This document shows, piece by piece, positions 18,301-29,175 of a DNA stretch of 64,000 nt. The first letter of the stretch is position 1. Each line of letters opens with the position of its first letter. Position numbers and translations under genes: made by a program. Origin of the DNA: Euleptes europaea (Eukaryota; Chordata; Lepidosauria; Squamata; Sphaerodactylidae); NCBI RefSeq assembly GCF_029931775.1, contig NC_079331.1, forward strand, positions 22,321,720-22,385,719, read 5' to 3'. Under the pieces are notes generated by a model, which had not been told where the DNA came from, made no database searches, and worked only from the letters and a program-made list of their open reading frames with translations.

Positions 18301-21300
18301 TAAATTTCTGGCAGGTTATGAGCTTTCATGAGCCGCAGCTCACGAAAGCTTGTACCCTGCCAGAACTTTTGTTAGCCTTTAAGGTGCTACTAGACACTTG
18401 CTGTTTTCTACTGCAGTAGTCTTTACAAAAGGTGATCTGTTAATGTGTTCTCTTACCTTTAATGTTGGGTGCCTGTTAGAGGGGAAAAGGTCTGCTGCAG
18501 TAAGTGTTTGTAGGACTAGAAAATATTCCTGTAATGGCATCAAGGTCTTGAAGAGCGCAGCCCCGGAACATCAGACCGATGCTAATGTGTTTGTATTAGT
18601 ATCTCCGGCTAACCAGCACCGGCTGCTCCTGTGCTTATCTAAATCTAGAAACGTGCCACGTTTAGACGTACATCCTTAGCATTACATTCTATCTTATTTT
18701 GAAATCATTTTCTCCTCTTCTCAATCTCCAGAACAACACTGCTACAGTTTATGGTTCCATGAAAACAGTTTTTAGTAGCAGAGAAGATCTGGATTTTGTT
18801 GAGCAGCTGTGGTGCAAGCTATGGAAAAGTATGTGTTCTGTTTTTGTTTTTTTATTGTACACATTCAGATGTCTTTATTTTAAGATTTGCAACCTATAAC
18901 GGGAACACTAGCTGGTTTGTGCAGTGTCATCTTAAATTATTTCTTTTTTTTAAAGTATTTTTATTAGAAATTTTCAAAAAGAAAACACATATAACATACT
19001 CATTTATTCACATACAAACAGAATAATCAATCTTCCAGGGAATTCGTTTTGAACTAATCTTTCATATCATACTGGAAATTTGTTTAATTCATGATCTTTC
19101 TTAATCCTTTGTCAATATTTCCACTGCTCTTCAAGTTATCTATCGATACAATATGTAATACAATTCATATTTCCCGTTCTGTGCTTCACTTTTATTCTAC
19201 TGCTCCAGACTAGACTATTTCATATATACAATACAACTACTGCCTTTATATTACTATTCTGTTATGCACTAATATGCCTCCACTCTTCTTTACTGAATTA
19301 TGATTTCTACTTTGTGTAGTCAAAGTAAAACACCCATTTCTTCTGAAATTCTTCATCTTAAATTGTTTCTGAATTTCTTATAATCTGCTAAAGTATTCAG
19401 TGACATGGCTAACTTTCTCCCCCCAAAGGTGTCACATCCTGTGAGGAATTGGTGAAGTGTTTCAGGTTGATAATGAAATCCTTCCAATGTGGTGAATTGC
19501 AGGCATGGGTATGTATGAACTCTGGCCAGAAGGGCTGCATCTAGGTAACAAGAGAGTTGGCAAATCACAGAATCATAGAGTTGGAAGGGACCACCAGGGT
19601 CATCTATGCCAACCCCCTGCACAATGCAGGAAATTCACAATTACCTCCCCCCCGCCCCCCCTCCACACACCCAGTGGCCCCTGCTTCATGCCCAGAAGAT
19701 GGCCAAGATGCCCGCCCTCTCATCATCTGCGTAAGGTCATAGAATCAGCATTGCTGACAGATTGCTTCTTAAAAACATCCAGGGAAGGAGCACTTACCAC
19801 CTCCTGAGGAAGCCTGTTCTAACTGTTAGAAAATTCTTTCTAATGTCTAGACGGAGCTGATAGAAGGCGTTGCTGGGGTTCTAAGGAAATCTCACTGAGT
19901 TCTACTTCAGCGTATCCACAGATGTTCAGCCTTTGTGTGATTCAGACTTCAGAATGGATTAATTATATTTGTAGGGCTCTTCAAGGTTATCAGTGCAGCT
20001 CCGGGAACTGTCCCAGCAGTCGTGAACTGGGGTTGATTGAAGAGGGAATATGGAGACTGACCTGGGCTGCTGCCTGCTTCCCTTCCAGCAATGGGCATGT
20101 TAATGTTGAGCCTCCCTTACGCTTGTGAAGTCTGACTGGTGCAGAATGGAGCTAAGAAAGGATATACATTTGCACTCCCTGGGGCTGACTTCCACCCATG
20201 TTAGTGATGATTCCCTCCGTTTAGATTAAGTTGAACTGTATACAAGAGGGAATTGATATTTGGGCGTCATGTTTAATTAGGTAAAAAGGTAGCTCCCTGT
20301 GTAAGCACCAGGTCATTCCTGACCTATGGGGTGACATCACATTCTGACATTTACTAGGCAGACTGTGTTTTACGGGGTGGTTTGCCAGTGCCTTCCCCAC
20401 TTGCCTACACTTTACCCCCAGCAAGCTGGGTGCTCATTTTACCAGCCTCAGAAGGATGAAAGGCTGAGTCAACCTTGAGCCGGCTACCTGAAACCGACTT
20501 CCGTCGGGATTGAACTCAGGTCGTGTGCAGAGCTTTTGACTGCAGTACTGCAGCTTACCACTTTGTGCCACAGGGCTCTTCGTTTTAAATTAAAAGGTAA
20601 AGGTCCCCTGTGCAAGCTCCACGTCATTCCTGACCCATGGGGTGACGTCACATCCCTACGTTTCCTAGGCAGACTTTGTTTACGGGGTGGTTTGCCAGTG
20701 CCTTACCCAGTCGTCTTCCCTTTACCCCCAGCAAGCTGGGTACTCATTTTACCGACCTCGGAAGGATGGAAGGCTGAGTCAACCTTGAGCCGGCTATCTG
20801 AAACCAACATCCATTGGGATCAAACTCGGGTCATGAGCTTGGACTGCGTACTGCAGCTTACCACTCTGCGCCAAGGGGCTCTCTACTCATTTTAAATTAG
20901 CTAGGTTTTAAAGATTTTTATGTACAATCATACCTTGGAGATACTGTGGGTTTAGTTCCACCGCAATAAAGCAAGTCACATTTTTTTTTGTTTCCCAGTG
21001 CATATAAAAGTTACGTTTACACAATACTGTAGTCTATTAAGTGTGCTATAGCATTATGTCTAAATAAAACAATGTGCTGTAATAATAATGAAAAAGTTTG
21101 AAATATTGCAAGGATTACCAAAATGTGGCACAGAGACATGAAGTGAGCACATGCTGTCGGAAAAATGGCGCCGAGAGACTTGTTCAAAAACGCAGTATCT
21201 GTGAAGAACAATAAAGTGAAGCCCAATAAAATGAGGTGTGCCTGTATATACATATATACATGTATGCATGTTTTATTGTGTTGATAGATTATGTAAACCT

Positions 21301-24300
21301 ATGCTGTTGTTAGCCACCCTGAGCTTGGCTTATGCCGGGAAACGGCAGGGTACAAATCAAATAATTTAAACAATCAGCTGAACCTGGTGAGGGCTTGACA
21401 GTATAAGCAAATATTAATCATAAATAGCTTAATATATTTGTTATTTTAAAAATATAACCTTAAGGAATATCTTTTAATATTTTTATTCACCATGTGTTTT
21501 AGTTATGTAATAAGACCAGACCTTTTTCTTTTAATATTGTGAAGCATCTGATTAGTACAAGATTCCTCTGGTGTTGTAATTGTGTTATTATCTTTCTGTA
21601 GGTTCATAAAGAAAGTAATAGCTTACTGAGCAAACTGATTAAACAGTCTCACCATGGAAGCATGGAGACGGTTTCTCTTAGTGGTGAGGCTCCAGTTCAA
21701 ATGCTTCTAGAGATTGGTGTGGATAAAATGAAAAGAGATTATCTCAGCTATTTTATAGGTAAGTCTTATGTTTTGGAACAACAATCACATATATTGGTGG
21801 CTTTTCCAAGCATTCGGTTTCTTTATCTCTTTCCATTTGAGAGCAGATTTTAGGTATATCATCAAGCTCACGTTAAACATCTGACTAGCAAAACACTCTT
21901 AAGTCAGGCTTACATACTAAACTCTCCCCATAAGTATTCCCTGTATACGTAAATTAACAGATTTTTCTGGGCAGATTTTCTCAGCTGAGGTTGCCAAGTG
22001 GTGCTCATTTTAAAGGCTTCTTTGCATCCCACTTCCACAAAACAGAAACTAAAGCCGCGTTATGGCAGATTGACAAGAAGCTTGGGTAGGGGTCCCCAAC
22101 CTTTTTTGATCCTGCAGGCACCTCTGGAATTCTGACACATCATGGTGGGCACATCCACAAAATGGCTGCCGCAGCTTAGCTTCAATCTAGAGGAGAATGA
22201 TGTGAACTGTTTTGGGTCCTCATTGGGGAGAAAGGTGGGATATAAATGAATTAACAAATTAAATAAATCCATAGAGTCTTCAGATGTGTCCTATGAGTGA
22301 GGGCAGAAGGAGGGGGGGGGAGCAGGAGAGCACTGCAGCTGAGGGAACAAAAAAGGGTTTGTGACATCTCAACAGCAACTTTTCATAACACGGTTCACAT
22401 TGACGCTAAGTGCTACCGTGCAAATTAGTTATGTTTTCTTTCTTAGGCAAGGAACTTGCCGTGCATTCTCATCTGGTAAGATGCTTCATTTGTTTCCTTC
22501 CAAATGCTATAAGTAGCACTGGTGTAGCCAGCGTGGTGTAGTGGTTAAGAGCAGTGGTTTGGAGCGGTGGACTCTGATCTGGAGAACTGGGTTTGATTTC
22601 CCACTTTTCCACATGAGCGGCGGAGGCTAATCCGGTGAACTGGATTTTGTTTCCCCACTCCTACACACGAAGCCAGCTGGGTGACCTTGGGCTAGCCACA
22701 GCTCTCAGCCTCACCTACCTCACAGGCAATTGTAAGCCAGTTTGATTCTTCCTTAAGTGGTAGAGAAAGTCAGCATATAAAAACCAACTCTTCTTTTTCT
22801 TCTCTGTTTTGGGAGAAAAGGCTTTAAGGGAGTGTTGTCATTCAGATGACATTCGTGTTTAACAAAGCTTCTCTAAACAAGGTCTGACTTTTTTTTTTTT
22901 TTAAGGGCAGTTCATTTTTGTTCTTTGACATCTTTCTCTGTCGTCGTCCCCTCCCCCCCACAGGATTATTTCATCTCCACTTCAGTAGATCTGCAGGAGC
23001 AAGTTCATCGTATTCAGAAACTCCATCACGTGCTGGAAATAGTGGACAACTGTGTGGATCTTCTTAAACTTGATCATTTGAACCTCGTCTTCTTGACACA
23101 GTAATTGTAAACCAGAAAATCTTTTTTTTTTTTAATGGCAAGAAGAAGCAGATTCTCTGAGAGGTCAAACAGTGTGTAAGGAGCTACAGGAGACTCTTCA
23201 CTGAATTGGAGTAATGTTTGCAAGAAATAGAACTTCATAAAGACATCTAGAATGATGGGTTTATTGGCCACCTCTCTGCGTGCCTTAGCAATTTTTTTCA
23301 GTCTTCCAATTTTGCAGAGAAGGAATTCATTCAACATGCAGTTTTCTAGCTCTAAAATAGCATTATTATTTTCTCTTTTTCCCAAAGCAAAGACCTGTTT
23401 GAGTAACGGCTGTGCTTTTCTTCAACTTGCATTGTGTAGTGGTTAATAGCGGTGGACTCTGATCTGGAGAACCAGGTTTGATTCCCCACTCCTCCACATA
23501 AGCGGCGGAGACTAATCTGGTAAACTGGATTTGTTTCCCCACTCCTACACATGAAGCCAGCTGGGTGACCTTGGGCTAGTCACTCTCTCAGCCCCACCTA
23601 CCTCACAGTGTGTCTGTTATGGGGAGAGGAAGGGAAGGAGATTGTAAGCCGGTTTGATTCTCCTTAAAAGGGAGAGAAAGTCGGCATATTAAAACCAGTT
23701 CTTCTTAACAGTGGTCTGGTTTTGAGTCGTTGCGTAGAGGATCATAGCAAATGTTTCCTGTTCCTCTTTTCACAGGATATGGATCATAATTTTTTCTCTT
23801 TTAGGTCCTGTATAAAGTACTACAAGGAAAATCCTCTGAGTGAAAAGCACATGTTTGAGCTACCAGTGAAGCAGTCTTGTGTAAAGAACTTATGCCAAAA
23901 GTAATTCTAAACCTCAGTACTTAACACACTAGTATCCCAAGTATCAAACTATTACTTCATTTTACAATTATATTCTCCTTGATCATCCTTCCAGTGCTTA
24001 TCCCCAAATATGGAGAGTAGAAATCAGCAGTGGACAAGGACAGAAAGAAGTGAAAACCACCTGGCAATTTAGCACCACCTCTCCAGCAGAACACATGAAC
24101 TCAAGCAGCATAGGTGAGGAACTCTGCTTCCACCTCCCTCGGTCCTTTCTTCTCTCCCTTTTTTTCCTCAGCTAATGACTTTTTCACACATCTTTTTTCT
24201 TCCTGACTTCTGGCTGACAGCTCCCTGCCCGTCACCAACCTGCCCTTTTCCTCAGGCTTCTTCCCTCTCCTTAACTCAGCTTGTCCAAGATGTTAATATG

Positions 24301-27300
24301 GGCCAGATCAACACCAGGCTGATCTTCTCTACCTTCTGTTCCTCACACTCCAAATCTGTTGATAGGTCCATGCTGCAGAACAAGCAAAAAAACCTCACCT
24401 TAATCTTTGACTCTTTGCTTTTGCTTCCCACATTATGTTGCTCTTCCTCTCCACCCCCTTAGCAAAAACTCTGGTTCACCTCGTGGCTTGACTCCTGCAA
24501 TCTTCTTCTTAGGTTTTCTGCTGTACAGCACTACTTTTCGTGCTCGCCGTGTTTGTTCATCTCAGTTTTTCGGAATGCCACCACCACACGGTTTGCCCAC
24601 TTATACTTATTATTTGACAACTCCTCGTCTTTCTAGAGCCTTCTGTTTAGCTAGACTGAATGCTAACCCCTCTATGGTTATATAAGGCAGAATTTTGAAT
24701 ATACCATACCCAGAAAGGACCTGTCCTTGCTTTTCTGGCTCTAGTGATTCATTAGCTCATGCCCTTTTGGAATGCCGCTTTTATGAGGAACTTAGATCAT
24801 GTTATATCTCTCCCCTTTTAATATATAAATCTAATGCCTCTGTGTCTGACATAATGCCTTTTTATTAAGTGACAAGGATCCAAAGGCTACATTGTCAGTA
24901 GCAAGATTTATTTCAGTCCTTATATCCCTCAAACATTAGATTTTAAATTATGCTGTTCAAGATCAATGGATCAAGGCGCTTCTAAGGGATAAAGGAAATG
25001 TTTTCTGCTGTTGTCCTTCAGTCCCTCGCCCTCTCTGCAGTCCTCTGTTGCCAAAATCATTCTCCTTTTCTGTGGTTCTAAGCACTGGACGTCCTTCAGA
25101 CCCTACATGGGCTTTCTCCCTGCTCCTGGATCCAGCACAAACTCCTCTGCCTTGCCTTCCTTGGTGTTACCCTCCCTTATCTCTTATACCAGTAAATCCC
25201 TTTTCTCCTCAAGCTTCACCACTTTTGGTTGTCCAGAGGATATCTGGGGCAACTCCACCTTTTCGCCCAGGCTGCCCCGTGTATCTGGAGCTGTCTCCTA
25301 GAACAACTGTCCGATGCCGCCTCTCCCTTCCCTCCCTTCCAGTCCTTTCTCAGAGCCTATCTTTTCTGAGGAAACTTTGGTTACAAACCTTTTGATCCAG
25401 TTCTGTGCTGAAATTAATCCGGAGCATGCATAGGTAGGTAAATGAACACATTTTTGTTTCCACCTCCTTCCCCGTGTTGCTTAGGTGAAATTGGGCATTA
25501 ATTCCTCAGAGCAGGGACTTGTCATATTTTACTTTGTAGAGCACCTTAATGTAAAGTGCAGTGTAGTAATATTTGTCTTTCACTTCCTTTCCCTATAGCC
25601 CGTCCTGGAATCGCCTGTTCTAACGTGGCCTTTTGGAACAGGAAGGCTGCTTATTTTCCAGTAATCAGTTCTCTGTGAGGCTGGAACTAGCGCAGTGGCT
25701 CCCAAACGTTTTGGGCCACCGCCCCCTTGGTTCCACTCAACTCAACCCCAGCGCCCCCTATCGTATAAAAAGCATTATTCAAAGTAAGGGTTTGCATGAC
25801 TCACTAAAGAAGATAATAACAACAACATTTAAAAACAGTAACAATTAATTGCACATCTTTTCAAAATCAAATTAAAACTTTTTAGTTGAAATTTATTCAA
25901 CAAAACTGATGAACTTGATCCAGTGGTACCAGTTCTTCAAAGGCTGGAAAAAAAATCGGATGGTTTCCTCCAAATTTGCCAGCATGGTGCCATAGCTTGA
26001 CCTATTGTAAATTAGTAAATAACACAGATGAAGGGCCCCACCTATAGCACTCCCTGCTGCCCTCTTGCCTCTTAGTGCCCCCCTAGATGATCCCACCGCC
26101 CCCCAGGGCATGGTACTGCCCACTTTGGAAACCACTGAGCTAGAGGAAGAATCCCTCATGTATAAATATCCACTGTCCTGTTAACACAAAAAGCCTTGAA
26201 CTTGAACTTGTGTAGCAACAAGGAAAAAGGATTTGGCTGTGTGGGAGGTCACTGATGATGAATATTTCTTGCCTCAGGATCTGGGCTGTAGGAAGAAAGA
26301 AGGATGGTTCTCCTCCCCCCCCCATGAAATAAGGGTTACATTCAGAGTTCTTATGCCACTGAACACTGGGGGAGGGGGAGGGGCAGTAGTCTCAGATAGA
26401 AGAAGAGTTTTTATACCCTGCTTTTCTCTACTGAAAGGAGTCTCAAAGCGGTTTACAATCTCCTTCCCTTTCCCCCCCACCCCATACATAACGGGCACCT
26501 TGTGAGGTAGGTGAGGCTGAGAGTTCTGAGAAAGCTGTGACTAGCCCAAGGTCAGCCAGCAGGCTGCATGTGGAGGAGTGGGGAATCTAATCTCGTTCAC
26601 CAGATTAGAGTCTGTCACTCGTGGAGGAGTTGGGAATCAAACCCAGTTCTCCAGATTAGAGTCTGTCGCTCTTAGCCACTACACCATGCTGGCTCTCACA
26701 CTTTGCTGGGACAAATGAGTTAAAGAAACGTAATGCTATGTTAAGCTTTAGCATGGAGTCTTGCTGGTTAATCAGGGTGCCATACAGCTGTATGGCATTT
26801 GGCGACTTTAATTAGAGGCTGCCAGAAAGCTGAGAGCTCTCTAGAGTCCACCAGACATCCTGCAATATGGAACTCCTCAACAGGCCACGGAGCTGCTGCC
26901 CTGGCCCGACAGTATTTGTTCACTTAAATTCAAGTCCAGAAGCCCCTTAGAGACCAATGAGATTTTTGGGGTGAAAATAATTCGGAGCTTTGATTCTCAA
27001 AAGCTCACACCCCCAAAATTTCATTGGTCTCTAAGGTGCTACTAGACCTGAATCTAACTGTTCTACTGCAGACCAACCCGGCTACCCTCTGAACCAATGT
27101 TCATTTAAAACGTTTCCTCTCCACTAATATCTGAGACGGTGTACAGTTTTGAAAATGTAATGAATATAAATACAACACGGTATAAAACTCAAAGAAAAAC
27201 AGGCACCAATAAGAACAAAACAGCAGATATAGAACCAAGTTCACCCTAAAATTTGCATTCACGAAACAGCCATAAATAAAACCAAGTTAGTCATTAATCA

Positions 27301-28268
27301 TCAAATGAAACCCAACCAAACAGGAGTGAAGACCAATTAAAATCTATTGGAATCAGGGTCTTCTCCTGGCTCCAAAAATGTCCAGAAAAGGGACCGGGCA
27401 AAGAGAAGGTTGAAATTCCAAAGCTGAAAAAGGTTTCCCTCCAAACATCTGAGGGTGGAGGTTCTGAGTCTGTAAAACTCTGACCTGTGTTTTCTTTGTG
27501 TGCGTGCGCTGCCTTGGCTATGGGAGGAGGGCGTTCTTCAACAGGTGACTCTTCCTACCCGCTTCAGGAGGCCAGACTGCCTGGTGCTTCTGAAATGATT
27601 TCCACATGGAGGAGGGGATCCCAGGTTCCTCCTCTGAGGTAGCAGAGTTCCAATATATTCTCAGAGGGTTTTTTCCCTCTAGCATTCTCTCTAATTGGAC
27701 TCTTAATCGGGCTGGGAGAAGATCTTCATTTAGTTAAGACATTGTTCAGCTTTTTTGAAAGGCAGAGAATGACTCTAAGAGAGTCTAGCCGGAGCAAGAA
27801 CGGGACCTCTTCTGTTAGCCAGTCCCCAGGGGCAGTGGAACACAAGTCTTATTCCCCATTTTACGAAGGAGCATTTCCCTCCCCACCTGTCTCAGACATT
27901 GTAGCCGGGAAAGAGATTTCAGTGTTGGTGAATTCTCAGGTTATTTGTCTGACAGTGGGACTGTCTCCTCTGTCTAGGGGCTGGGAGGTGTCCCTTCCCA
28001 GCAGAGGCGGGGAAAGCTGCCTCCCGAAGCAAATGAGAGGGAGGCACCCACCGTAAGATGTCCTCCTTTCGGTGGCCAGGAAGAAGACTCAGATCGCTGC
28101 TTTCGCTTGCATTCATGACAGTTCACAGCAGATGCTGCAATCACTTCCTTTGGTCTTGCAGGTCTCCTGGACAGCACAGAACTAAGCGACGACCCAAAGG
28201 GGATGTCCTTTATCACCCTGGCCGAGTGCAGCCAGGTGCATTTCATAGAAGAAAAAGGCTCCACTTAA
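6343..28268 (+). CDS. ZWILCH: Zwilch kinetochore protein (RZZ complex), 18 coding exons
   Basis: Subunit of the ROD-ZW10-Zwilch complex, which coats the outer kinetochore and recruits Spindly/dynein and Mad1-Mad2 for the spindle checkpoint. Exons: 6343-6404, 8707-8758, 10278-10373, 10459-10574, 11186-11382, 12310-12389, 13582-13752, 14629-14700, 17795-17888, 18110-18162, 18732-18828, 19429-19508, 21602-21758, 22447-22475, 22964-23100, 23805-23900, 23995-24113 and 28162-28268. They total 1815 nt, 604 aa (human about 591). Anchors are NPNMTDLKI and PPLWVRCD (exon 5), [11 protein letters not shown] (exon 11), [14 protein letters not shown] (exon 13), [10 protein letters not shown] (exon 15) and ECSQVHF near the C-terminus. 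The N-terminus ([10 protein letters not shown]) diverges from human MWERLNC, but FYEFLRQ fits. Exon 8 could instead begin after a second TTTCAG at 14637. All other joins fit GT-AG. Confidence 0.93.
6686..6890 (+). mobile_element. tRNA-derived SINE, second family, in ZWILCH intron 1
   Basis: TCGTGGTTAAGGGCGGCAG, then CCCAGGTTCGAATCCAGACTC (strong B box) and a tail with GGGTCGTTGTGAGGATAG. Confidence 0.75.
7150..7369. mobile_element. Foldback MITE with perfect 45-bp arms
   Basis: Arms at 7150-7194 and 7325-7369 are exact reverse complements starting TAAGGGGGTTACCGCAC. Weaker pairing continues inward (GGTTATAAAAAA against TTTTTTATAAC). The left edge is TTAA and the right CTTAG, which suggests a TTA or TTAA target. 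Superfamily not assigned. It lies in ZWILCH intron 1. Confidence 0.8.
7374..7620 (-). mobile_element. tRNA-derived SINE, same family
   Basis: Reverse copy: AAGAAGAGTTGGTTTTTTTC to ACTACACCATGCTAGC. It begins directly at the right end of the 7150 foldback MITE. Confidence 0.85.
7690..7855 (-). mobile_element. tRNA-derived SINE, second family
   Basis: ATTGTATCCTCACAACAATC, GGGGATTGGAACCTGGATC and AACCAGTACACCACACCAGC. It follows the minus SINE at 7374. Confidence 0.72.
8100..8385. repeat. Unclassified interspersed repeat (ZWILCH intron 1)
   Basis: Contains GAGCTCAAGGTGGATTACAA and CTCCCTGGGGAGGTTGATCC. Similar pieces are at 12762-13100 (CTCCCCAGAGAGGTTCG) and 34655-35100 (CTCAAGGCGGCTCATACC, GGAGGGCGTTCC). 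Probably an old LINE or SINE 3' end; family not recognised. Confidence 0.45.
8392..8485. mobile_element. Small palindromic MITE, CAGTGCnATCCTAAG family
   Basis: AACAGTGCTATCCTAAGCAG pairs with CTGCTTAGGATGGCACTGTT around a short centre. Other copies are at 9077-9160, 12493-12583 and, split by a SINE, 47430-47735. Confidence 0.65.
8900..10277. other. ZWILCH intron 2, unclassified sequence
   Basis: Apart from the palindromic MITE at 9077 this stretch holds no gene I can support. About 9280-9990 has mixed composition with two similar phrases (TACATGGTTGCTG near 9290, TACATGGTTCGATTAG near 9805) that may bound an old element. Confidence 0.35.
9077..9160. mobile_element. Small palindromic MITE, second copy
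   Basis: CAGTGCAATCCTAA pairs with GGATTGCACTG, and TCTAAGCCCA with TGGGTTTAGA. The whole 84-base unit is one hairpin. Confidence 0.65.
11555..11932 (+). mobile_element. Two tandem 5S-rRNA-derived SINE units
   Basis: Both units contain 5S rRNA internal-promoter sequence: GCTAAGCAGGG-like and GGTTAGTACTTGGATGGGAGACC (11608-11631), again as GGTTAGTACATGGATGGGAG from 11763. The shared tail is GGGTCACCATGAGTCAG. ZWILCH intron 5. Confidence 0.85.
12493..12583. mobile_element. Small palindromic MITE, third copy
   Basis: CAACAGTGCAGTCCTAAGCA pairs with TGCTTAGGATCGTACTGTT; same family as at 8392 and 9077. ZWILCH intron 6. Confidence 0.65.
13202..13480 (-). mobile_element. tRNA-derived SINE, same family
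   Basis: GAAGAGTTAGTTTTTATATG to CTATACCACGCTGGC, reverse copy ending about 100 bases before ZWILCH exon 7. Confidence 0.85.
15249..15656 (-). pseudogene. Non-LTR reverse transcriptase fragment
   Basis: A 135-codon frame with [34 protein letters not shown] and [10 protein letters not shown]. This is the palm (YADD-like, here YADS) and thumb of a LINE reverse transcriptase, not the CR1 type seen elsewhere. The catalytic second Asp is replaced by Ser. ZWILCH intron 8. Confidence 0.7.
15660..17250. other. AT-rich part of ZWILCH intron 8, no feature seen
   Basis: Low-GC sequence between the LINE fragment at 15249 and the CR1 tail at 17258. Short frames only, with no protein likeness, repeat structure or RNA motif recognised. 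Confidence 0.4.
17258..17548 (+). mobile_element. CR1-type LINE 3' UTR
   Basis: Plus copy of the same 3' UTR (GACTTGATGGGCCTGGGTCTG, then TTCTTATGTTCTTATG). ZWILCH intron 8. A weaker copy is at about 5398-5520 in RPL4 intron 1. Confidence 0.75.
18199..18420. mobile_element. Foldback MITE, AAAACAGCAAGAGTCCAGTAGC family
   Basis: About 50-base arms (AGTAGAAAACAGCAAGAGTC against GACACTTGCTGTTTTCTACT) bracket a second inverted pair (GGCAGGTTATGAGC / GCTTGTACCCTGCC). Related partial copies lie at about 14075-14130, 26930-27100, 33070-33165 and 42220-42430. ZWILCH intron 10. Confidence 0.65.
19556..19865 (-). mobile_element. CR1 LINE 3' end
   Basis: Reverse of the CR1 tail: AATCATAGAGTTGGAAGGGACC at one edge and CTAATGTCTAGACGG at the other. 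It starts about 50 bases past ZWILCH exon 12. Confidence 0.8.
20282..20886 (-). mobile_element. Two tandem tRNA-derived SINEs, Sauria-type
   Basis: Two head-to-tail reverse copies (20282-20582 and 20595-20884), each with GGGATTGAACTCAGGTCGTG-type antisense B box and GTACTGCAGCTTACCACT antisense A box, ending CAGGGCTCT. This resembles the lizard SINE starting AGAGCCCTGTGGCGCAG. ZWILCH intron 12. Confidence 0.75.
20925..21244. mobile_element. Tigger1-like miniature DNA transposon (TcMar-Tigger)
   Basis: 320 bp flanked by TA on both sides. One end reads CAATCATACCTTGGAGATAC and the other, reversed, CAGGCACACCTCATTTTATT. These match my memory of both ends of mammalian Tigger1 (CAGTCATACCTTGG, CAGGCATACCTCG) and of the adjacent internal sequence. 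The transposase interior is missing, so it is a non-autonomous deletion derivative. Confidence 0.8.
22527..22800 (+). mobile_element. tRNA-derived SINE, GTGGTGTAGTGGTTAAGAG family
   Basis: A box TAGTGGTTAAGAGC, B box GGTTTGATTTCC, and the family tail CAGCTGGGTGACCTTGGGC ending in AAAACCAACTCTTCTT. Other plus copies: 23431-23706, 31310-31506, 31600-31870, 33515-33750, 58252-58503 and 62297-62590. Confidence 0.88.
23431..23706 (+). mobile_element. tRNA-derived SINE, same family
   Basis: GTGTAGTGGTTAATAGCGG, then CAGGTTTGATTCCCCACTCC, tail AAAACCAGTTCTTCTT. ZWILCH intron 15. Confidence 0.88.
24520..25010 (+). pseudogene. LINE C-terminal fragment
   Basis: Reads [13 protein letters not shown] then, after a stop, [17 protein letters not shown] and [15 protein letters not shown], the cysteine/histidine-rich end common to non-LTR ORF2 proteins. 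Related sequence is at 48160-48660. ZWILCH intron 17. Confidence 0.65.
25693..26137. mobile_element. hAT-type element, CAGTGGCTCCC family
   Basis: Begins CAGTGGCTCCCAAACG and ends CTTTGGAAACCACTG. Flanks AACTAGCG and AGCTAGAG agree at 6 of 8. 445 bp in ZWILCH intron 17. Confidence 0.72.
26399..26698 (-). mobile_element. tRNA-derived SINE, same family
   Basis: AGAAGAAGAGTTTTTATACC to CTACACCATGCTGGCTCTC, with a duplicated middle. ZWILCH intron 17. Confidence 0.85.
27100..28161. other. Distal ZWILCH intron 17, no clear feature
   Basis: Follows the foldback copy at 26930-27100. Mixed-composition DNA up to the last exon acceptor at 28161. Frames here lack coding signs. Confidence 0.4.
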
Positions 28269-28381
28269 CCTTCATGCGCTGAAGTAATAATCGTAAGGTG
28301 AAGAGCATACATATTGTATCCACTGCATGTCTTGAAACGACCCGTCTTCTTGCTAAAGAATGCTTTTTCTGTGCTGTATGT

Positions 28382-28387
28382 ATTAAA
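28382..28387 (+). terminator. ZWILCH polyadenylation signal candidate
   Basis: ATTAAA about 115 bases past the ZWILCH stop. A canonical AATAAA also occurs near 29059, before the LCTL stop on the other strand, so a longer 3' UTR is possible. Confidence 0.5.
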
Positions 28388-28981
28388 GAGCTGTAGGATC
28401 TGTGCAGACAACGCTGTTTTTCTTCAAGATTTATAGGTATGTGCCAGGTGCTGAGTAGAGTGTTGAAATGGTATGCTTTGTCGTACTTGCCGTCTACCTT
28501 AAGTAGGCAAGACTGGGGAAGGAAAGAACATCTGGGATTGACAGATTGCACAACGGCAACGGGTTACGGAGAGAGTCGGATGACGGTAAAGAAAGATGCC
28601 AGTTTCAGTTCCAAAGTACCAGTTGCAGAGCTTGGCAGGTCGAGCAGGACTCTGCTCCCTGAAATGCTTTCCCCTGGGGACCAGGCGACCCCCTGGGAGC
28701 ACTGCTGGATGGGAAGTGGGAGGGGGTATTTGGAAACAGCCCCCTGCCTCTTATGGAAGAGTTCTTTTGCTGATGGAAAATGAGGCTTGGATCCAAGCAC
28801 ATTTAAGAAGCGGCTGCACGCCTTCTGTGCTCCTGCAAAGCCATGTTTAATTTTTAGTCTGAATAATCTCAAATCAACCAGCCCCAAGTCACTCTATTGC
28901 TAGGAATCTCCTCAAATAAGTAGAAGGCAATGTTGCTGATTCTGCTAAACTGCTAAACATTTCACTGTTATAAGTCATTTC

Positions 28982-29009
28982 CTATATATATATATAGAGA
29001 GAGAGAGAG
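28982..29009. repeat. TA and GA microsatellite
   Basis: A short TATATATATATA run joined to GAGAGAGAGAGAG, between the ZWILCH and LCTL 3' ends. A second GA run is at 44690-44711. Confidence 0.85.
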
Positions 29010-29175
29010 CTGATTTTTTTTTAAAATCCTGAACTAAATTCCTTATTTAAAATGTTCAAATAAACCTAGTCGTTTATGTGTGAAAAGTCTAAATTATTTT
29101 CAGTGAAGAGGTGTAGGAAACCTCGCAGGTGATTTTTGCAAGATGAAGGAACGGTGGAAAAGGTGGGGATACCGG

